64,000 nt of DNA from Schizophyllum amplum (lineage: Eukaryota; Basidiomycota; Agaricomycetes; Agaricales; Schizophyllaceae), in the NCBI GenBank assembly GCA_007026445.1, contig VDMD01000004.1:1736001-1800000 (forward strand), given 5' to 3'. The notes beneath the pieces were generated by a model. It saw only the letters and a list, made by a program, of their open reading frames with translations, made no database searches and was not told where the DNA came from. The position numbers were made by a program, and so were the translations under genes. This document shows positions 44,791 through 56,600 of this stretch, piece after piece. The number at the start of each line of letters is the position of its first letter. Position 1 is the first letter of the stretch.

Positions 44791-45360
44791 GGGCCCGTTC
44801 GGTAACGGAATCGCAATCGAGATTCCCGAGATTTCCTTGATTTTGTCACGTGCGATATTCCTTCCGGCGTCCGCCGAGCAACAGCGTGACGACGGACATG
44901 TTGCCGTTTTAGGACGTTCTGCTGAGGCGGACTCTTTGGCAAAAGGAGGGCTACGTCTCAAGTTTTTTTTCCCTACAGAAAGAAGGGTTATTACAGATAG
45001 AGCCCGACTCTGGAAGGACATAAGGAAATCTCGACTTCTACAGTGCCAGGCGCGCAGTTCGCACTCATGCGCTGTCGGACGTGTACCGTCCTCAAAATCC
45101 CTTCGTTTGCTGCAAAAATTGGCTCAGAGGATTTATATACATACACTTTGGCGCCTGTGGAGTTTAAGTAATGTTTGGAAGCTTGGCAGACCTTCAGTAC
45201 TCAGTAGCTAGCCTTAGCAGAATTTTCCATAAACGGCAGTGAACAACCGTCACAACGATGTTCGGTAGACGCCGGAAACGAGGCCGCACATGACAGAATC
45301 TCAACGGAATCTTGATTTTGTAGGGAATCGCGATTCCGTTTTCCGTTACCGAACAGGCCC
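44791..45360. mobile_element. MITE-like element with ~20-60 bp imperfect terminal inverted repeats, no coding capacity
   Basis: The left end reads GGGCCCGTTCGGTAACGGAA and the reverse complement of the right end reads GGGCCTGTTCGGTAACGGAA, one mismatch in 20. Similarity continues inward with GGAATCGC and GATTCCC blocks and a shared ATTTTG/CAAAATC segment. The element is 570 bases, flanked on both sides by TA (TTA on the left, TAA on the right). There is no open frame for a transposase, so it is a non-autonomous DNA element. GGGCCTGTTYGG-type ends with TWA/TA flanks are known from PIF/Harbinger elements and their MITEs; a Tc1/mariner-type TA target is the alternative. Confidence 0.8.
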
Positions 45361-45763
45361 TAATTATGCACTCATCGCTTGCTCCGACCTCAGGCCTCAG
45401 TACCCAGGCAGGTATGACATGTTCATAAAGCCAGCTCTTGAAACATGCGGACGACACGACCTCGGTTGAATCGACACTAGTATGCGAATGGGTATTTACG
45501 ACGTGAGCGAAGCCACGGAAAGTAAGAAAAGTACGTCACAAAAGAAGAAATAGCAGCAACGCACCATGGCCCGCGTAGGCAGAAACTATAAGTATGGTAA
45601 CAGATGGAGCAAGCGTCCAGCGACGTTAGCTAGCCGACAACCAAACGAATGTGGGACCAAGGAATGAGGCCCCCCCGCGACTGGGTGCGCGGACAGACCC
45701 AATCAGTAAAGTAATCAATCGTAAGCCGTCCGTATCGCCCTTTATTACACCACATTAACACTT
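45361..45763. other. Intergenic, 3' flank of the Ser-rich membrane protein
   Basis: No gene recognised. Confidence 0.4.
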
Positions 45764-46918
45764 CTAAAACCTGCTGTTTGCGCCGTTGTAGTCGTAAACG
45801 TTCTGGTGGTGCAGGGGCACGCCTGCGTCGTAGCCGTGGTTGATGCTCGGACCGCGGTGGAGAGCCTCCTGCATGGTCGGCGAGGGACTCGAGCCGCGAG
45901 CGAGGTCTGCGTAGCCGCCGACGGGCGCGAACTGCTGCGTCGCACCTGCGGTGAAGTCGTGGTTCGGGATGGGCTGGAGGCTTCCGTGACCGTGGTCCGA
46001 CATATCGTGATGGTCCATGCCCGAGTGGAAGGACGACGCGGAGGAGGTGGCTCGCTGGAGACCCGAGTTGCTGTCGTCGTTCATGGGCTGCCAGTCGATG
46101 GGCTGCATACGCTCGTCGAACTTCTTCGTGCGGCCAAACTTCCACTTGCGGAAGACAGTCCAGATGATAGCGACACCACCGACACAGGCGGCGATGATGA
46201 TCAGAATGGTGACTGCCGTGCTCTTCTTGGCGGTGTTCGCCGACGCCTGCACCTGCTGGGTCGCGGACGCCTCCGCACCCGTCGACGTCGCTGTCTGCGT
46301 TACTGTCTTCTTGCTCGAGTTGGCGGTGTCCGTGATGATGACCACCTCATCACTCGCAGCGGCGGTAGTTTGAGGGGCTTCCGTGGTCGAAGATGAAGAG
46401 GTGGTGCTGGTGGACGAGGAGCTCGAGCTCGAGGACGAGGAGGAAGAGCTAGAGGAAGAGGAAGAGGAGGAGGAGCTCGAAGATGAGGAGGACGAGGTAG
46501 AGGATGAGGTGATCGAGGATGAGGATGAGCTGGTTGTGGTCTGGACTGCGCATTAGCACACTAATTTTGGCAAATGTGCAGACAGACATACGGCGGTGCT
46601 CGTAGCGGAAGTCGACGTAGTGGACGTGGTGCGTGCCGTGGTCGTTACACCGGTGGTCGTGGCACCAGTAGCGGTGGTCACGGCAGTGTTCTCGGTGGCA
46701 GCAGTGGTGGTCGCCGCAGCTGCGGACGAGACGCTGACACCGGTCGGGTCGTCCCCAGCGCCTATGAGCTGCTGGCGCTTGCGGAGGACCCGATTAAGGG
46801 ACTCGTGTTCCCGCTTGTGGGCAATGCCAGAGTTCGCTTCGGCCGGGGTGAGGGCGAGGAAGAGAGTGAGGAAGAGAAGGAGCGTGAGGGAGACTCGGTT
46901 GTGTTTTGTGATCAACAT
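45764..46918 (-). CDS. Ser/Thr-rich single-pass membrane protein (Mid2/WSC-like cell-surface sensor layout)
   Basis: Two exons (46592-46918 and 45764-46540) encode 367 residues. A signal peptide (VSLTLLLFLTLFLALTPAEA) precedes a Thr-rich segment, a near-pure Ser tract of about 45 residues (46390-46540), a transmembrane helix around 217-239 (AVTILIIIAACVGGVAIIW) and a 128-residue cytosolic tail starting FRKWKFGRTKKFDER. This is the layout of fungal cell-wall stress sensors such as Mid2, but no WSC Cys-rich domain is present, and the family name rests on architecture alone. A heavily O-mannosylated rod is expected. The acceptor GCAGTCCAG keeps the Ser frame. Confidence 0.7.
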
Positions 46919-47444
46919 GATGTGTATGTGTGTCGGGTCCAGGGAACGCGCTGGCTAGGGCTTGACTAGGATGCCGGCCTCAAGGGAGCAGGTCTGAGGG
47001 AGGACGGCAACCGAGAGAGAGACCGTCAGTTCAGTGTCCTCCCAGCGCTCGAACTTGCACTCACGGGCTAAGAGCGTTCAACAAAGGCGCCGACGAGGCA
47101 ATCTAGGGAGAAGGGAGACGACGACGATGAAAACCTGCAGACGATCTGGGCGCTGGTCAAAGTGCAACTTGACAACAGGATTGGTTCCCACGCTAGCAAC
47201 CACCCTTCTTTTCCAAATTCAATTCTGCACGCCATCACCCCTGCACCGGCACCACCCCTTGGCGTGGCCCGCAGCGATCGCCGTTCTTAGTGTCATGCAG
47301 GCAGGCTCTCATAGATGTACAGGACACTACAGGGCGAGCAAATCCAGGTGTAAACGTGCATAGAGTACTGCTAATCGTCGCGCAAGAAACAAGAATAGTC
47401 CACCGTCGCAGCGAAAGTTAGCTAGCGGCCAGTACTGAGATAGA
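46919..47444. other. Promoter of the Ser-rich protein; 3' flank of the heparinase-like gene
   Basis: 526 bases, no gene recognised. Confidence 0.45.
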
Positions 47445-49939
47445 TTAGTTGTGACTGGTAAGAGACCAGTCGTCCAAAGCCACATCACTTGGCGTCACAA
47501 AGTCACTATCCGACATGCCATCCCACTGCGGGTTCATCAACATCTCCAGCGTGTACGTGCCTGCGTCAAGTTCGACGCAGAGAACGGTGACGCCCGGGTT
47601 CTCCTGGTCGGGAACAGGAGGGGTGACATCCGAGTCCAAACGCTTCGCCTCCATCGTCGTGAACTTCGCGCCGCTCGGAGGGTTCTGCATCGAGATCTTC
47701 ATCGTCTTCCCGTCGAGCTCCATGGTCGCGGACGTGCCGCTATCGTCAATGGTGACGGTAGCGTTCGTGTGCGCCCTCCACATAACCGACCCAGTCGCAT
47801 CGATCTCGTCACGGATGAGTACCTGACGACGCTTGTTCAACAAGCGGATACCACGCTTCATCGACGTCCTGTTTGTGCCTTTGTCAGCGATGGTCCCTGT
47901 CTCAAGTAGCAAAACACTTACACGTCGTCGTAGGCAGAGGTCATGTCCATGGTGAAGTACGCAGTCGAGTCCTCCTCAAGGTCAAGCACCGTGCTGGATC
48001 CCTGCTTCGTGCCAGAGGTGTCAAAGCTCACGGTGGGCGTAGCCGTCACCAGCTGGTTGGCAGCGCCGATGAGAACCGTGTTCTGACCCTCCGTCATCTT
48101 GCGGTAGTACTTCCAGCGGTCACTGTCCTGCTCGTCGTTACTGAAGTAGTTCGTTGACAGGTAGTCGCCGGACCCGAGCTCGCCGAACCAGCGCGTACCA
48201 AGCGCATCGACGACGAAGTCACCAACGTCAAGGTCGTTGTGCGTCTGGTGACCCTGGTTCTTGCCGGCCTTCATGGCGACGTACAGCGCGTTGCTGTCCG
48301 TCCAGCTGCTCCGCATAGATGCCCACTGGTCCAACTCGTTGTCGAAGTACATGTCGAGAGCGAGGTCGTTCCAGAACGCACCCGAGATGCTCGGGTCGTA
48401 CCAGAACATGCTCCAGGGCTCTGCCGAGTCGTGCTGGTCACGCTGGAAGAGCGAGTAGACGGGCTGCTCGTACTGCTGTGCGTAGAAGTGCAGAGCATTC
48501 GCAGTGGCCGTGAACTTGTTCGGACCGTGGTCGCCGTAGTTGAAGAGCGACGTCGCGCCCGTCACATACATATGGAAAAGACCGGTCTTGTAGTAGTCGG
48601 GGTTCGCGTCGAGCATACCATAGTCGTCACCGGTGGCAGAGATGAGGGATGCGGTCATCTCGGCGTGTCCCGTGTTACCAAAGTACCAGTAGTTGGCAGT
48701 CTCCGCCCACGTACCATCGCTCGACGGCGCGTTCACGCAGTTCTCTTTGGCGTTGTCGACCGTGTAACCAAGGAGCGACTCGGCAGTGCCAGTGTCATCA
48801 TCACCGAGGATGGCAAGGGAGCCCATGGTCAGGCCACCGTTGCAGACACAGTTCCAGTTGCCCGTGGTGTTCTTCTGCCACCAGCCGTAGTAGTTGGACG
48901 AGTCTGTGTAGGTAGCCAAACCAGGCTGCAATCCGTAGGTCAACAGCCAGGTGCGGATGTTCGTCTTCTGCTCGTCCGTCCACATGTCGTACATCCAATC
49001 GTACGCGATGGCGAACGCGGCGGACATCTCCGCCGTATCGAGGAAATGCGAGGGGTTCCACTTGCTGGCGTTGTTGCCTTCACCCCACGTGTCGGACGCG
49101 GCGTTCTGGTGCGGTGATGAATGTGTGCCGCCATACAGCCTGGAGGCTGAAACGTACCTCGAGCTCGCTGTAGGTGCGGTCCACCCATTTGGTGTCGCCG
49201 GACATGTGATAGGCGTAGGCGAAGGCCTTGACCCTCATCTTCACCTCACGGTTGACGTCCAGCGCACCACTGTCGCCGTCGAGGTAGTAGGTGACCGGGT
49301 CAGCCGAGTAGTAGTCGGTAGCGTTGCCGAAGATGGTGTCGTTCCAGCTCTGCAAGTAGATGTCCTGCTGAATGCGGTCCGGAAGGGCGTCGAGCATGTA
49401 CTTCGGTGCAATAAGACGGGGGCGGTCATCACGGACGGTGGTGACGGATGGGGTAGAAGGCTTGAAGGAGTCCTCCGGCCACTGCAGGTCGCTCGACGCC
49501 TGGAAGGTTGGGGTGGTGAAGGCAGCCTCATTGGTCTGCACATGGGTAAGACATCAGCATAGCCACTGGCACCCATGCGAAGAAGCCAGCGCACCGTGGA
49601 TGGGTACACAGGGATCATGTACTCGCTGTTCGTCGCAGTTGCGAAGATGCCGATCTCGTTCTTCGCACTCACGGCAGAGCTCGCCGCTGCTGTGCTGCCG
49701 CTGCTGGACGCCGACGAGTCGTCGTCAGAAGCGCGGCTGCCCAGCACACCGCCGACTACGGCTGCGACGATGACGATGACAGCGACGGGGATGCCAATCT
49801 TGATCCATTTGCTGGTGCCCTTCTTGGGGGCGTTGTTGGGGGTAATGTAGCCGGTCGATTCGTTGTAGTAAGGATCTCCGGAGCCATAGGGCGACTGTCC
49901 TTGGTTGCCGCTATGGATGGAGTCGTAGTTCGCCGGCAT
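47445..49939 (-). CDS. Membrane-anchored heparinase II/III-family polysaccharide lyase
   Basis: Exons 49595-49939, 49158-49535, 47922-49105 and 47445-47868 encode 776 residues. A cytosolic head of about 45 residues (Gly/Tyr/Pro-rich) is followed by one helix (IKIGIPVAVIVIVAAVVGG) and no signal cleavage site, so a type II membrane protein. The ectodomain has an alpha/alpha-toroid part (RPRLIAPKYMLDALP, YLQSWNDTIFGNATDYY, AFAIAYDWMYDMW, NWNCVCNGGLTMG) and a heparinase II/III beta part (GHQTHNDLDVGDFVVDALGTRW, FGELGSGDY). Candidate catalytic residues are the His and Asp of HNDLD and the Tyr of GSGDY. Fungal members probably cleave uronic-acid-containing glycans; the true substrate is unknown. 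It might act in the cell's own wall or capsule remodelling. Confidence 0.83.
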
Positions 49940-50316
49940 AGCGGGCGAGAAGACGAAGAAGAACTAAACGAAGGGCGGTGACGGATCGGAGCGAGAGGAA
50001 AAAAGTACAAGGCGGACGCTGCACAGGCAGCGACGGCGGGAAGATGGTGGGCGTTGGAGACGGGATGATTTGAAGACGCCGTCACGACCCACCAGCACAC
50101 TGTCACGCTACGCACCAAATATATTCTCCCCACGCTATGTTTAGCGGAGGTCGTTGCCCGCCTCGTTCCAGGCCGCCGTGCACATTATTTTCGGGCAGGC
50201 TGTCTCGAGTCGTACGCGCGCTTCCAGCCCAAGCCTTATCTGGGCGTTCTTGATTCAAGTCTAGCTAGACGATCGTACATCCCTCACAAAGACCGTAGCC
50301 CTTGTATCCAAACTGG
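49940..50316. promoter_or_regulatory. Promoter region of the heparinase-like gene
   Basis: A minus-strand AATATATTTGG near 50116-50126 may be a TATA box, about 180 bases upstream of the start. The rest is the 3' flank of the thiolase gene. Confidence 0.4.
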
Positions 50317-51805
50317 CTAAGCCTCTCTCACAAACACCGCCGCCGCTCCCATTCCCGTTCCAATGCACATCGACGTCAGCAGCACCTGCAGATAGATCAG
50401 CTCGTCTTCACGGAACTAAACACCTCTCATACCCGTTGGCCCCTGCGCTCGAGCTCGTTGAGCCCCGTCGCAATCTGCCGCGCACCCGTGCAACCCAGAG
50501 GGTGGCCGAAGGCAATCGCGCCGCCGTTTACGTTCAGTTTGTCGATTGGAATGTTCAGCTTCTTCTGCACATATACGCACTGCGAAGCGAACGCCTCGTT
50601 GACCTGCTACACGTCAGCTTGCTGTCTCGCCGCAAAGCTAGCCGACTCACCTCAAACAAGTCCACATCGTTCATCGTAATCCCGGCTTTCTCGAGGACCG
50701 TGGGGATGGCAAAGACAGGGCCGATGCCCATGATGCGCGGGGGCACACCAGCCACTGTCGTGGAGATGTGCTTGGCCAGGATCTTCAGTCCCAGCTCCTC
50801 CGCCTTGCGCCTCGACATGAGCAGCACAGCCGCGGCGCCATCGGAAATCTGACTAGCTGAGGGACGTTTAAGTGAGAAACTTCATGAATTCCAAAGGACT
50901 CACCATTGCCACCAGTCGTAGTGCCATTGCCCCACTGAGGGAACGCGGACTTGACCTTGGCGAGATTCTCCTTCGTCGTACCATACCGGATGCCGTCGTC
51001 CTGCGAGACGACCTTCTCCACCCGCTCGCCGGTTACCGCATCCTTGCTGAAGACTGTGAACGGCACAATCTCCTTCGCAAAGTATCCCGCCTTCTGCGCA
51101 TGCTCCGCGCGCTGGAAGGAGCGCGCCGCGAACTCGTCCTGCTCATCCCTTGTCACACCGAACTCCGCAGCCACATTCTCGCTCGTCCAGCCCATGGGCT
51201 TCGGGCAGTCGGCGGCCTCGGCGTTGCGCGACAAGAGCTCGCTCTGCGGCGGGCCGCCCTTGTCGGGGTTGTCAGACATGGACTCGACGCCGATGGCGAG
51301 CCCAATGTCTATCTGCCCCGCGCGTATTTGGTTCGCGATTGCGGTGACGGACATGAGTCCGCTTGAGCAGAACCGGTTGACATGGGTGATGGGGACGCTG
51401 CTGGGGATGCCTGCGGCTAGTGCAGCGGCACGCGCCTGGTAGAGAGCATCGGGGGTGAGGACCGTGCCGACGGAGATGTCTCCAATGAGGGATGGGTCAA
51501 TGCCGGACGTGATCATGGTTGCCTGACCGTGTGATGAATTATGTGCACGTTGTAACAAAGTAGAGGAGCGTACTTTGAAGATCTCGAGCATGAGCTCGTC
51601 GGTCCTGCAACATACTGTTAGCTCTGCGTAGCGGAAACAGTGATGCTGACACATACCGAGCATCCTTGAAGCCGCCCTTCCTTGCCTTGCACAGCGGCGA
51701 CCGAATGGCCATGGTGATGCATACGTCGTCGGGACTCTTGCGCTCCAGCGCTGCCATACCCGAGGCACCTCCAAACTGAGCAGCGAATTGCTTGACGCGT
51801 TCCAT
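50317..51805 (-). CDS. POT1: Peroxisomal 3-ketoacyl-CoA thiolase
   Basis: Exons 51657-51805, 51574-51604, 50904-51522, 50651-50856, 50433-50603 and 50317-50385 encode 414 residues. The nucleophile Cys is in [12 protein letters not shown], the second active-site region in [19 protein letters not shown], and the proton-shuttling Cys in [12 protein letters not shown]. The N-terminus [11 protein letters not shown] fits the PTS2 spacing R-V-x5-Q-F, so import into peroxisomes via Pex7 is likely. Known role: last step of fatty acid beta-oxidation, releasing acetyl-CoA. Confidence 0.94.
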
Positions 51806-52649
51806 GGTTGTAGCTGAGTAAAGGTTCCCTCGAAGGTGGATTGCGGTGTAAGTCCTTGGTGAGCAGGAGTCTCACGTTGAAGAAGACCCGGTCCGCTTGC
51901 GCAGAAAGCCGGTCCCCGTCTGATGACCCGCTACACAAGGCACCTGACGTCTGGAAATGGAGGGTGCATGTCTATAGACTGAGGGGGCCGGATTACTGCG
52001 CCAAGGGTGGGCAAACAAGGTGATGGACGACGAGAACAACCACAGCGCGGCTGCAGCCGATGCGGTTCCCGCCATTATTTCATCGATGGCCGTTCAGCAG
52101 GGCGTCTACGGTCTACGACTCTACGTATTTTCGAGAGGTGCTATCGTACTTCAGCTGAAGGATGTTCATGTCTTGTGTTGCGCCCAACATGCTGCGTCAC
52201 GATTCACTGCTTCACGGGGACACGAAAGTGCGACTGACCGGTCACCTCCGCTCAGCGGAATCGATGGGACCCAACAACCAGGTGCTTGGGTCAGTCAATA
52301 CTAGTTAGTCGCTGCGTCTTCCCGACGAGCCTTCGACTTAGTGTGGGCGTGTGGGACACTAACAAGACTCGATCTGCGACGACGGCGACGATAGTAGCTG
52401 ACGGTTCAAGCAATCGAGACGGATGCCAGACAACGCGTTGGAACTTGAAAATTCATTATATGGCTCGGAGCACATGCGCGCCGATCCGACTCCGAGGCAG
52501 CGGGACGGAATTCGGACACGGAGCGCCACAATATGGGACGAACTTTGCCGTCAAGCATCCACCCGCTCTTCTGGGTTTCTCTCGCTCTCACAGTTCCTCG
52601 CCAAATGCTTGGCTTTGCCAGCGCATAGCCCCCCTTACTCCCGCCCGCC
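51806..52649. promoter_or_regulatory. Divergent promoter region, thiolase / NRAMP transporter
   Basis: 844 bases with no supported gene. A 94-codon frame (52020-52304) has no recognisable content. Confidence 0.45.
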
Positions 52650-54700
52650 ATGACCTCCCTCCACGCCAGCTCGCCGGAGCCCTCGACCCACGACTCTGCT
52701 CGTCCTCAGCGCTCCTCCTTCTCGCGCAGAGTCAGACATGCTGCGGGGTTCGTGCGCGACCACATCAAGAAACACGTCGGTGTTGGGACAGTCTGCGCGG
52801 TAGCCTACTTCGATCCGTGCGTAGCTCGCCCTCCCAGACGGCGTACCGTCTGACCCGAACAATGTCAGGGGCAACTGGGGTGTCGATCTTGAAGCAGGCA
52901 GCAAATACGGGTACAGGTTATTATTCGTCATTCTGCTCGCAGGAATATTTGCAGTCTTCTTGCAGGTGTGTCCGGGCAGTCCTCTGCTCTCTACGCTCGC
53001 CCAAGGAGTTACAGGTACTAGGAAGTAGGCTGGGCTGCGTCACAGGCATCGGTATGTCTATACCCCAGTTACTCATCTCCCGACTAAGCGACCCAATATA
53101 GACCTCGCTTCCCACTGCCGTCTTTTGCTCTACAATCGCACCAAACGGCCACGGCTCGTTCGCTGGTTGACTCTCTACCCGCTCTACGTCATCTCCGAGG
53201 TCGCCATCATCGCCACAGACCTCGCCGAGCTGCTTGGATCAGCTATAGCGCTCTGTCTCCTCTTCCCGAAACTTGAGCTCTGGCACGGCGTTCTCATCAC
53301 AGCGTTCGATGTCATATTTTTATTGGCCCTCAAGGACCCTCTCGGTGCCAAACCGGTCAGGCCCTTCGAGCTGCTCATCGCCGCATTAGTGAGTCAAGGT
53401 CTTCTGATTATTGCGAACGAGCTAACAGCATGTAGGTTCTTGCTGTCCTGATATGCCTTCTCATCGTCATCGCCTCCGTTGACGTGGAATGGGGCACCAC
53501 CTTCAAGGGCTTCATTCCGTCTAAATACGTTATAGAGAATGGCGCCCTATACACATGTAAGTGTAAATTAACCCTCCCTCGACCTCCCTATTCATTCAAC
53601 AACAGCTGTTGGTATCCTCGGCGCAACCGTCATGCCGCATAGCTTGTTCCTTGGATCTGCCCTTGCGACCCAAGATCGCGTATCACCGCCGAAGCCTTCG
53701 ATGAGCACGGACTCGCTCGAGGACATGGGCATGGCGCCAGCATATACGTCGCCCACCTCAACAATCAGAAACATTCCTCGCAAGACAGCACAGTGGATCG
53801 TCGCCTCCTTCCGCACTCCTCCTCCCAGCGCATCATCCGCCCAAGCAACAACTCATGCTGAACACGACAACCGCCCTCTTTCCTTCATCAAAGCACATCT
53901 GTATCATGGTACCGCCGACATCATTGGGAGCCTCCTAGGCTTCGCTGTATTAATAAATTCTCTGTGAGTCGATTGACTGCTTTTTCTTGAAATTGTGCTG
54001 AACCTCGCGCAGCATCCTCATTCTCGCGAGCGCTGTATTCTTCTATGGTTCGGGACGGGGCGACACGGGGAACAAGGATCCCGCAGGCCTTTTTGATGCG
54101 TACGACCTCATTCGCGACCTTGTCGGCAAGTCCGCCGCCACTCTGTTCGCCATCGCACTTCTCGCCGCCGGTCAAGTGTGTTTGTTGACCAAATCACCTT
54201 CCCCCGGGGCTAACGGGATATACAGAGCTCCTCCATAATCGCCACTGTGGCAGGTCAGGCTGTCTCGGAAGGCTTTCTTCGTTGGCGTGTCTCGGTAAGT
54301 ACTCAAGACGCCTTATGGGAAGTCTAGCATTAACTGACGCCCGGCGCAGGCTGTCGTACGACGTCTTCTGACGCGACTCATTGCCGTTATACCATCCATG
54401 GTGGTCGCGGTTGCCCTCGGCCGAGATGGCGTTGACTCGCTTCTCGTCGCCAGTCAGGTCGTGCTGTCGATCTGTCTCCCCTTCATCTGCCTGCCGCTGC
54501 TATATGTCACGTCGTCAAGGGCCATAATGTCTGTCCGCGAGCCCGTCGTATCACGGTCGTCGTCTAGTCTCACTCCAGTTGAGGCGGAAACCGGGTTCCG
54601 TGTGGTGGATTTCAGCAATGGGCTGATTGCGAAGATTTTTGGCGCGCTCCTCTGGATTGTCATTGTCATCGCCAACGTGTATGTGCTTGTCACGTTGTAA
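52650..54700 (+). CDS. SMF1: NRAMP-family divalent metal ion transporter (Smf type)
   Basis: Nine exons (52650-52816, 52869-52965, 53015-53051, 53102-53388, 53436-53556, 53606-53963, 54013-54175, 54226-54294, 54350-54700) encode 549 residues with eleven or twelve helices. The metal-binding helix 1 motif AYFDPGNWGVDLEAG is split by the first intron and rebuilt by splicing. Helix 6 has ATVMPHSLFLGSAL, the second metal motif. The transport signature GQSSSIIATVAGQ is in the later part. Known role: proton-coupled import of Mn2+, Fe2+ and related metals. Smf1, 2 or 3 type cannot be told apart from this alone. Confidence 0.94.
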
Positions 54701-55005
54701 GAGAGAGGATACGGTAGCAGGGGGGCTTGCTTATCTCGGGTCAAGATGAAGGACGTTCTCTAGAGTATTTTACGTGCCACATAGTTTTGTACACATGATT
54801 TCTTGCACAGGCTATCTCATAGTACATCGTGTTTTGAATGCTATCGCTCATCTGCATGCGGTTGTGGACGCGAGTTAACATGGTGTAGACCAAGCTTGAG
54901 ATGATGTTGGTGGGTTTGAGGACTGACCAGGAATCCAGGACTGGCTTATGGACCTACATCCGGTGACGTCACACAGGCTCTTTCCTTTCGAACTTCGAGC
55001 GTGAC
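54701..55005. other. Intergenic NRAMP to TatD gene
   Basis: 305 bases, 3' flank and promoter of tandem genes; nothing specific seen. Confidence 0.4.
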
Positions 55006-56600
55006 ATGTTCCTGCGCGCACTCCTGTCATCCACGACCACCTGTAGGTCAAGCCACCCCACCTCCCGCAGACTCCAGGGTTTTAGTCGAGAGTCCTTCTA
55101 CACCAGGACAACTGCAACCGCCTCTATGTCTTCACAGTACAGATTCATAGGTCTGTACGGTTTCTCCGCGTTGTGCAAGTTCTGCAGACACTGACGCACC
55201 CTGACAGATATCGGCGGTATGCCATAATTAACTTGAGCAGGGCTCTACTTGCATAGCTGCTCACCATGGGTGTAGTCAACCTCACTGACCCGGTGTTCCG
55301 CGGAAAATATCACGGAAAGCGCAAGCACGACGGTGAGTTGCATTTCGCGAGTGCGTTGAGTACCCTGAGTCAACCAAGCTTGATACCAGATGACTTCTCC
55401 GCCGTCCTGGACCGTGCAAAAGCCGCCGGCGTACAAAGCATGATTATCACAGGTGGCAGCTTGCACGAATCGAAGGAGGCGTTGGATCTGGCAAGCAAGC
55501 ACGGTGAGCAACGTCCCTATTTTCCCTGTAAGATTTGGACGGCTAAATCGATTGAAGGACTGTATTCAACTGTGGGCTGCCACCCTACACGCGCAAGCGA
55601 CTTTGACAAGTACAAAGATGGCCCGGAGGGGTACCTGCGTGCGCTGGACGACTTGCTGGCGAGCAACGTCAAGGGCAAAGGTGCCGCTGTTGCCATCGGC
55701 GAATGTGGTCTAGGTAGGCAGGACCTTCGGCCATTTTAGCGTCAGGCATCTCAAGCTACTCTACAGATTATGACCGTCTGCACTTTGCCAGCGCGGACGT
55801 GCAGAAGAAGCATTTTCGTCGGTGTCTTTTTTGCTGTCCTCTGCAGAATTTGCATCGATGACTTATGCGACACCATAGGTTCACAACTCGCCCTCGCCAA
55901 GAAATATGGATTACCGTTGTTTCTTCACTCGCGTGCTGCGCACGCCGATTTCGTGCAAATTCTGCGTGATGAGGGATTTGGGGAGAACGGCGGGAGCGCT
56001 GTCGGCGCAAAGGGCGGTGTGGTTCACAGCTTCACCGGCAGCAGAGAGGAGGCAATGGATCTGGTACGTACTGCAGGAACTCGCTACAATCCACGCTGAC
56101 GATCGCCCAAAAAGACTGACATGGGCTTTCACATCGGGTATGTCTTGTCGTCGCTACATTGATGCATGAATAACTGACAAAGTCTAAAAGTATCAACGGC
56201 TGTTCCTTAAAGACAGAAGAGAACTTGAAGGTCGCGAAGTCAATACCGTTGGATAGACTCATGCTGGAGACAGGCGAGTCAGGATCAGACGTATAACGCT
56301 CCAGCTGACCGTTGCCACAATTTGCTGTTGTTAACAGACGCACCTTGGTGTACCTGCACGTCCACCCACGCCTCAAAAACACCTCTGGACACGCTTCCTC
56401 AGGAGCTGCGGTCCCTATACCTTCCTGCCGCCACGAAGCCAGAGAAGTTCGAGCTCGGGAGACCCGTCAAGGGTAGAAATGAGCCCGCCACCATCGGCGG
56501 CGTTGCATGGGTGCTGAGCCAACTTCATGATATGGCGATGGAGGAACTCTCGGAAAAGGCTTGGGCAAATACAGTCAAAGTCTTCGACTTGCAGCTATGA
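55006..56600 (+). CDS. TatD-family deoxyribonuclease (TATDN1-like)
   Basis: Ten exons (55006-55150, 55208-55216, 55276-55332, 55390-55503, 55558-55713, 55767-55817, 55879-56063, 56115-56137, 56191-56273, 56338-56600) encode 361 residues. Metal-site motifs: YRFIDIGVNLTDPVF, STVGCHPTRA, IGECGLDYDRL, LPLFLHSRAAH, GVVHSFTGS, GFHIGINGCSLKTEENL and MLETDAPWC. Exon 2 is only 9 bases and supplies DIG, including the first metal-site Asp neighbourhood; exon 8 has 23. The intron at 56274-56337 begins GCGAGT, a GC-AG intron. The first 40 residues are Arg/Ser/Thr-rich and may target mitochondria; a second Met (MSSQYRF) could give a cytosolic form. Known role: 3'-5' DNA exonuclease in repair or DNA fragmentation. 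Confidence 0.9.

Noticed and set aside
44788..44794. TTAGGG at both ends of the inverted-repeat element as a telomere relic
   Set aside because: Only one unit at each end; it results from a TTA/TAA target next to GGGCC ends.
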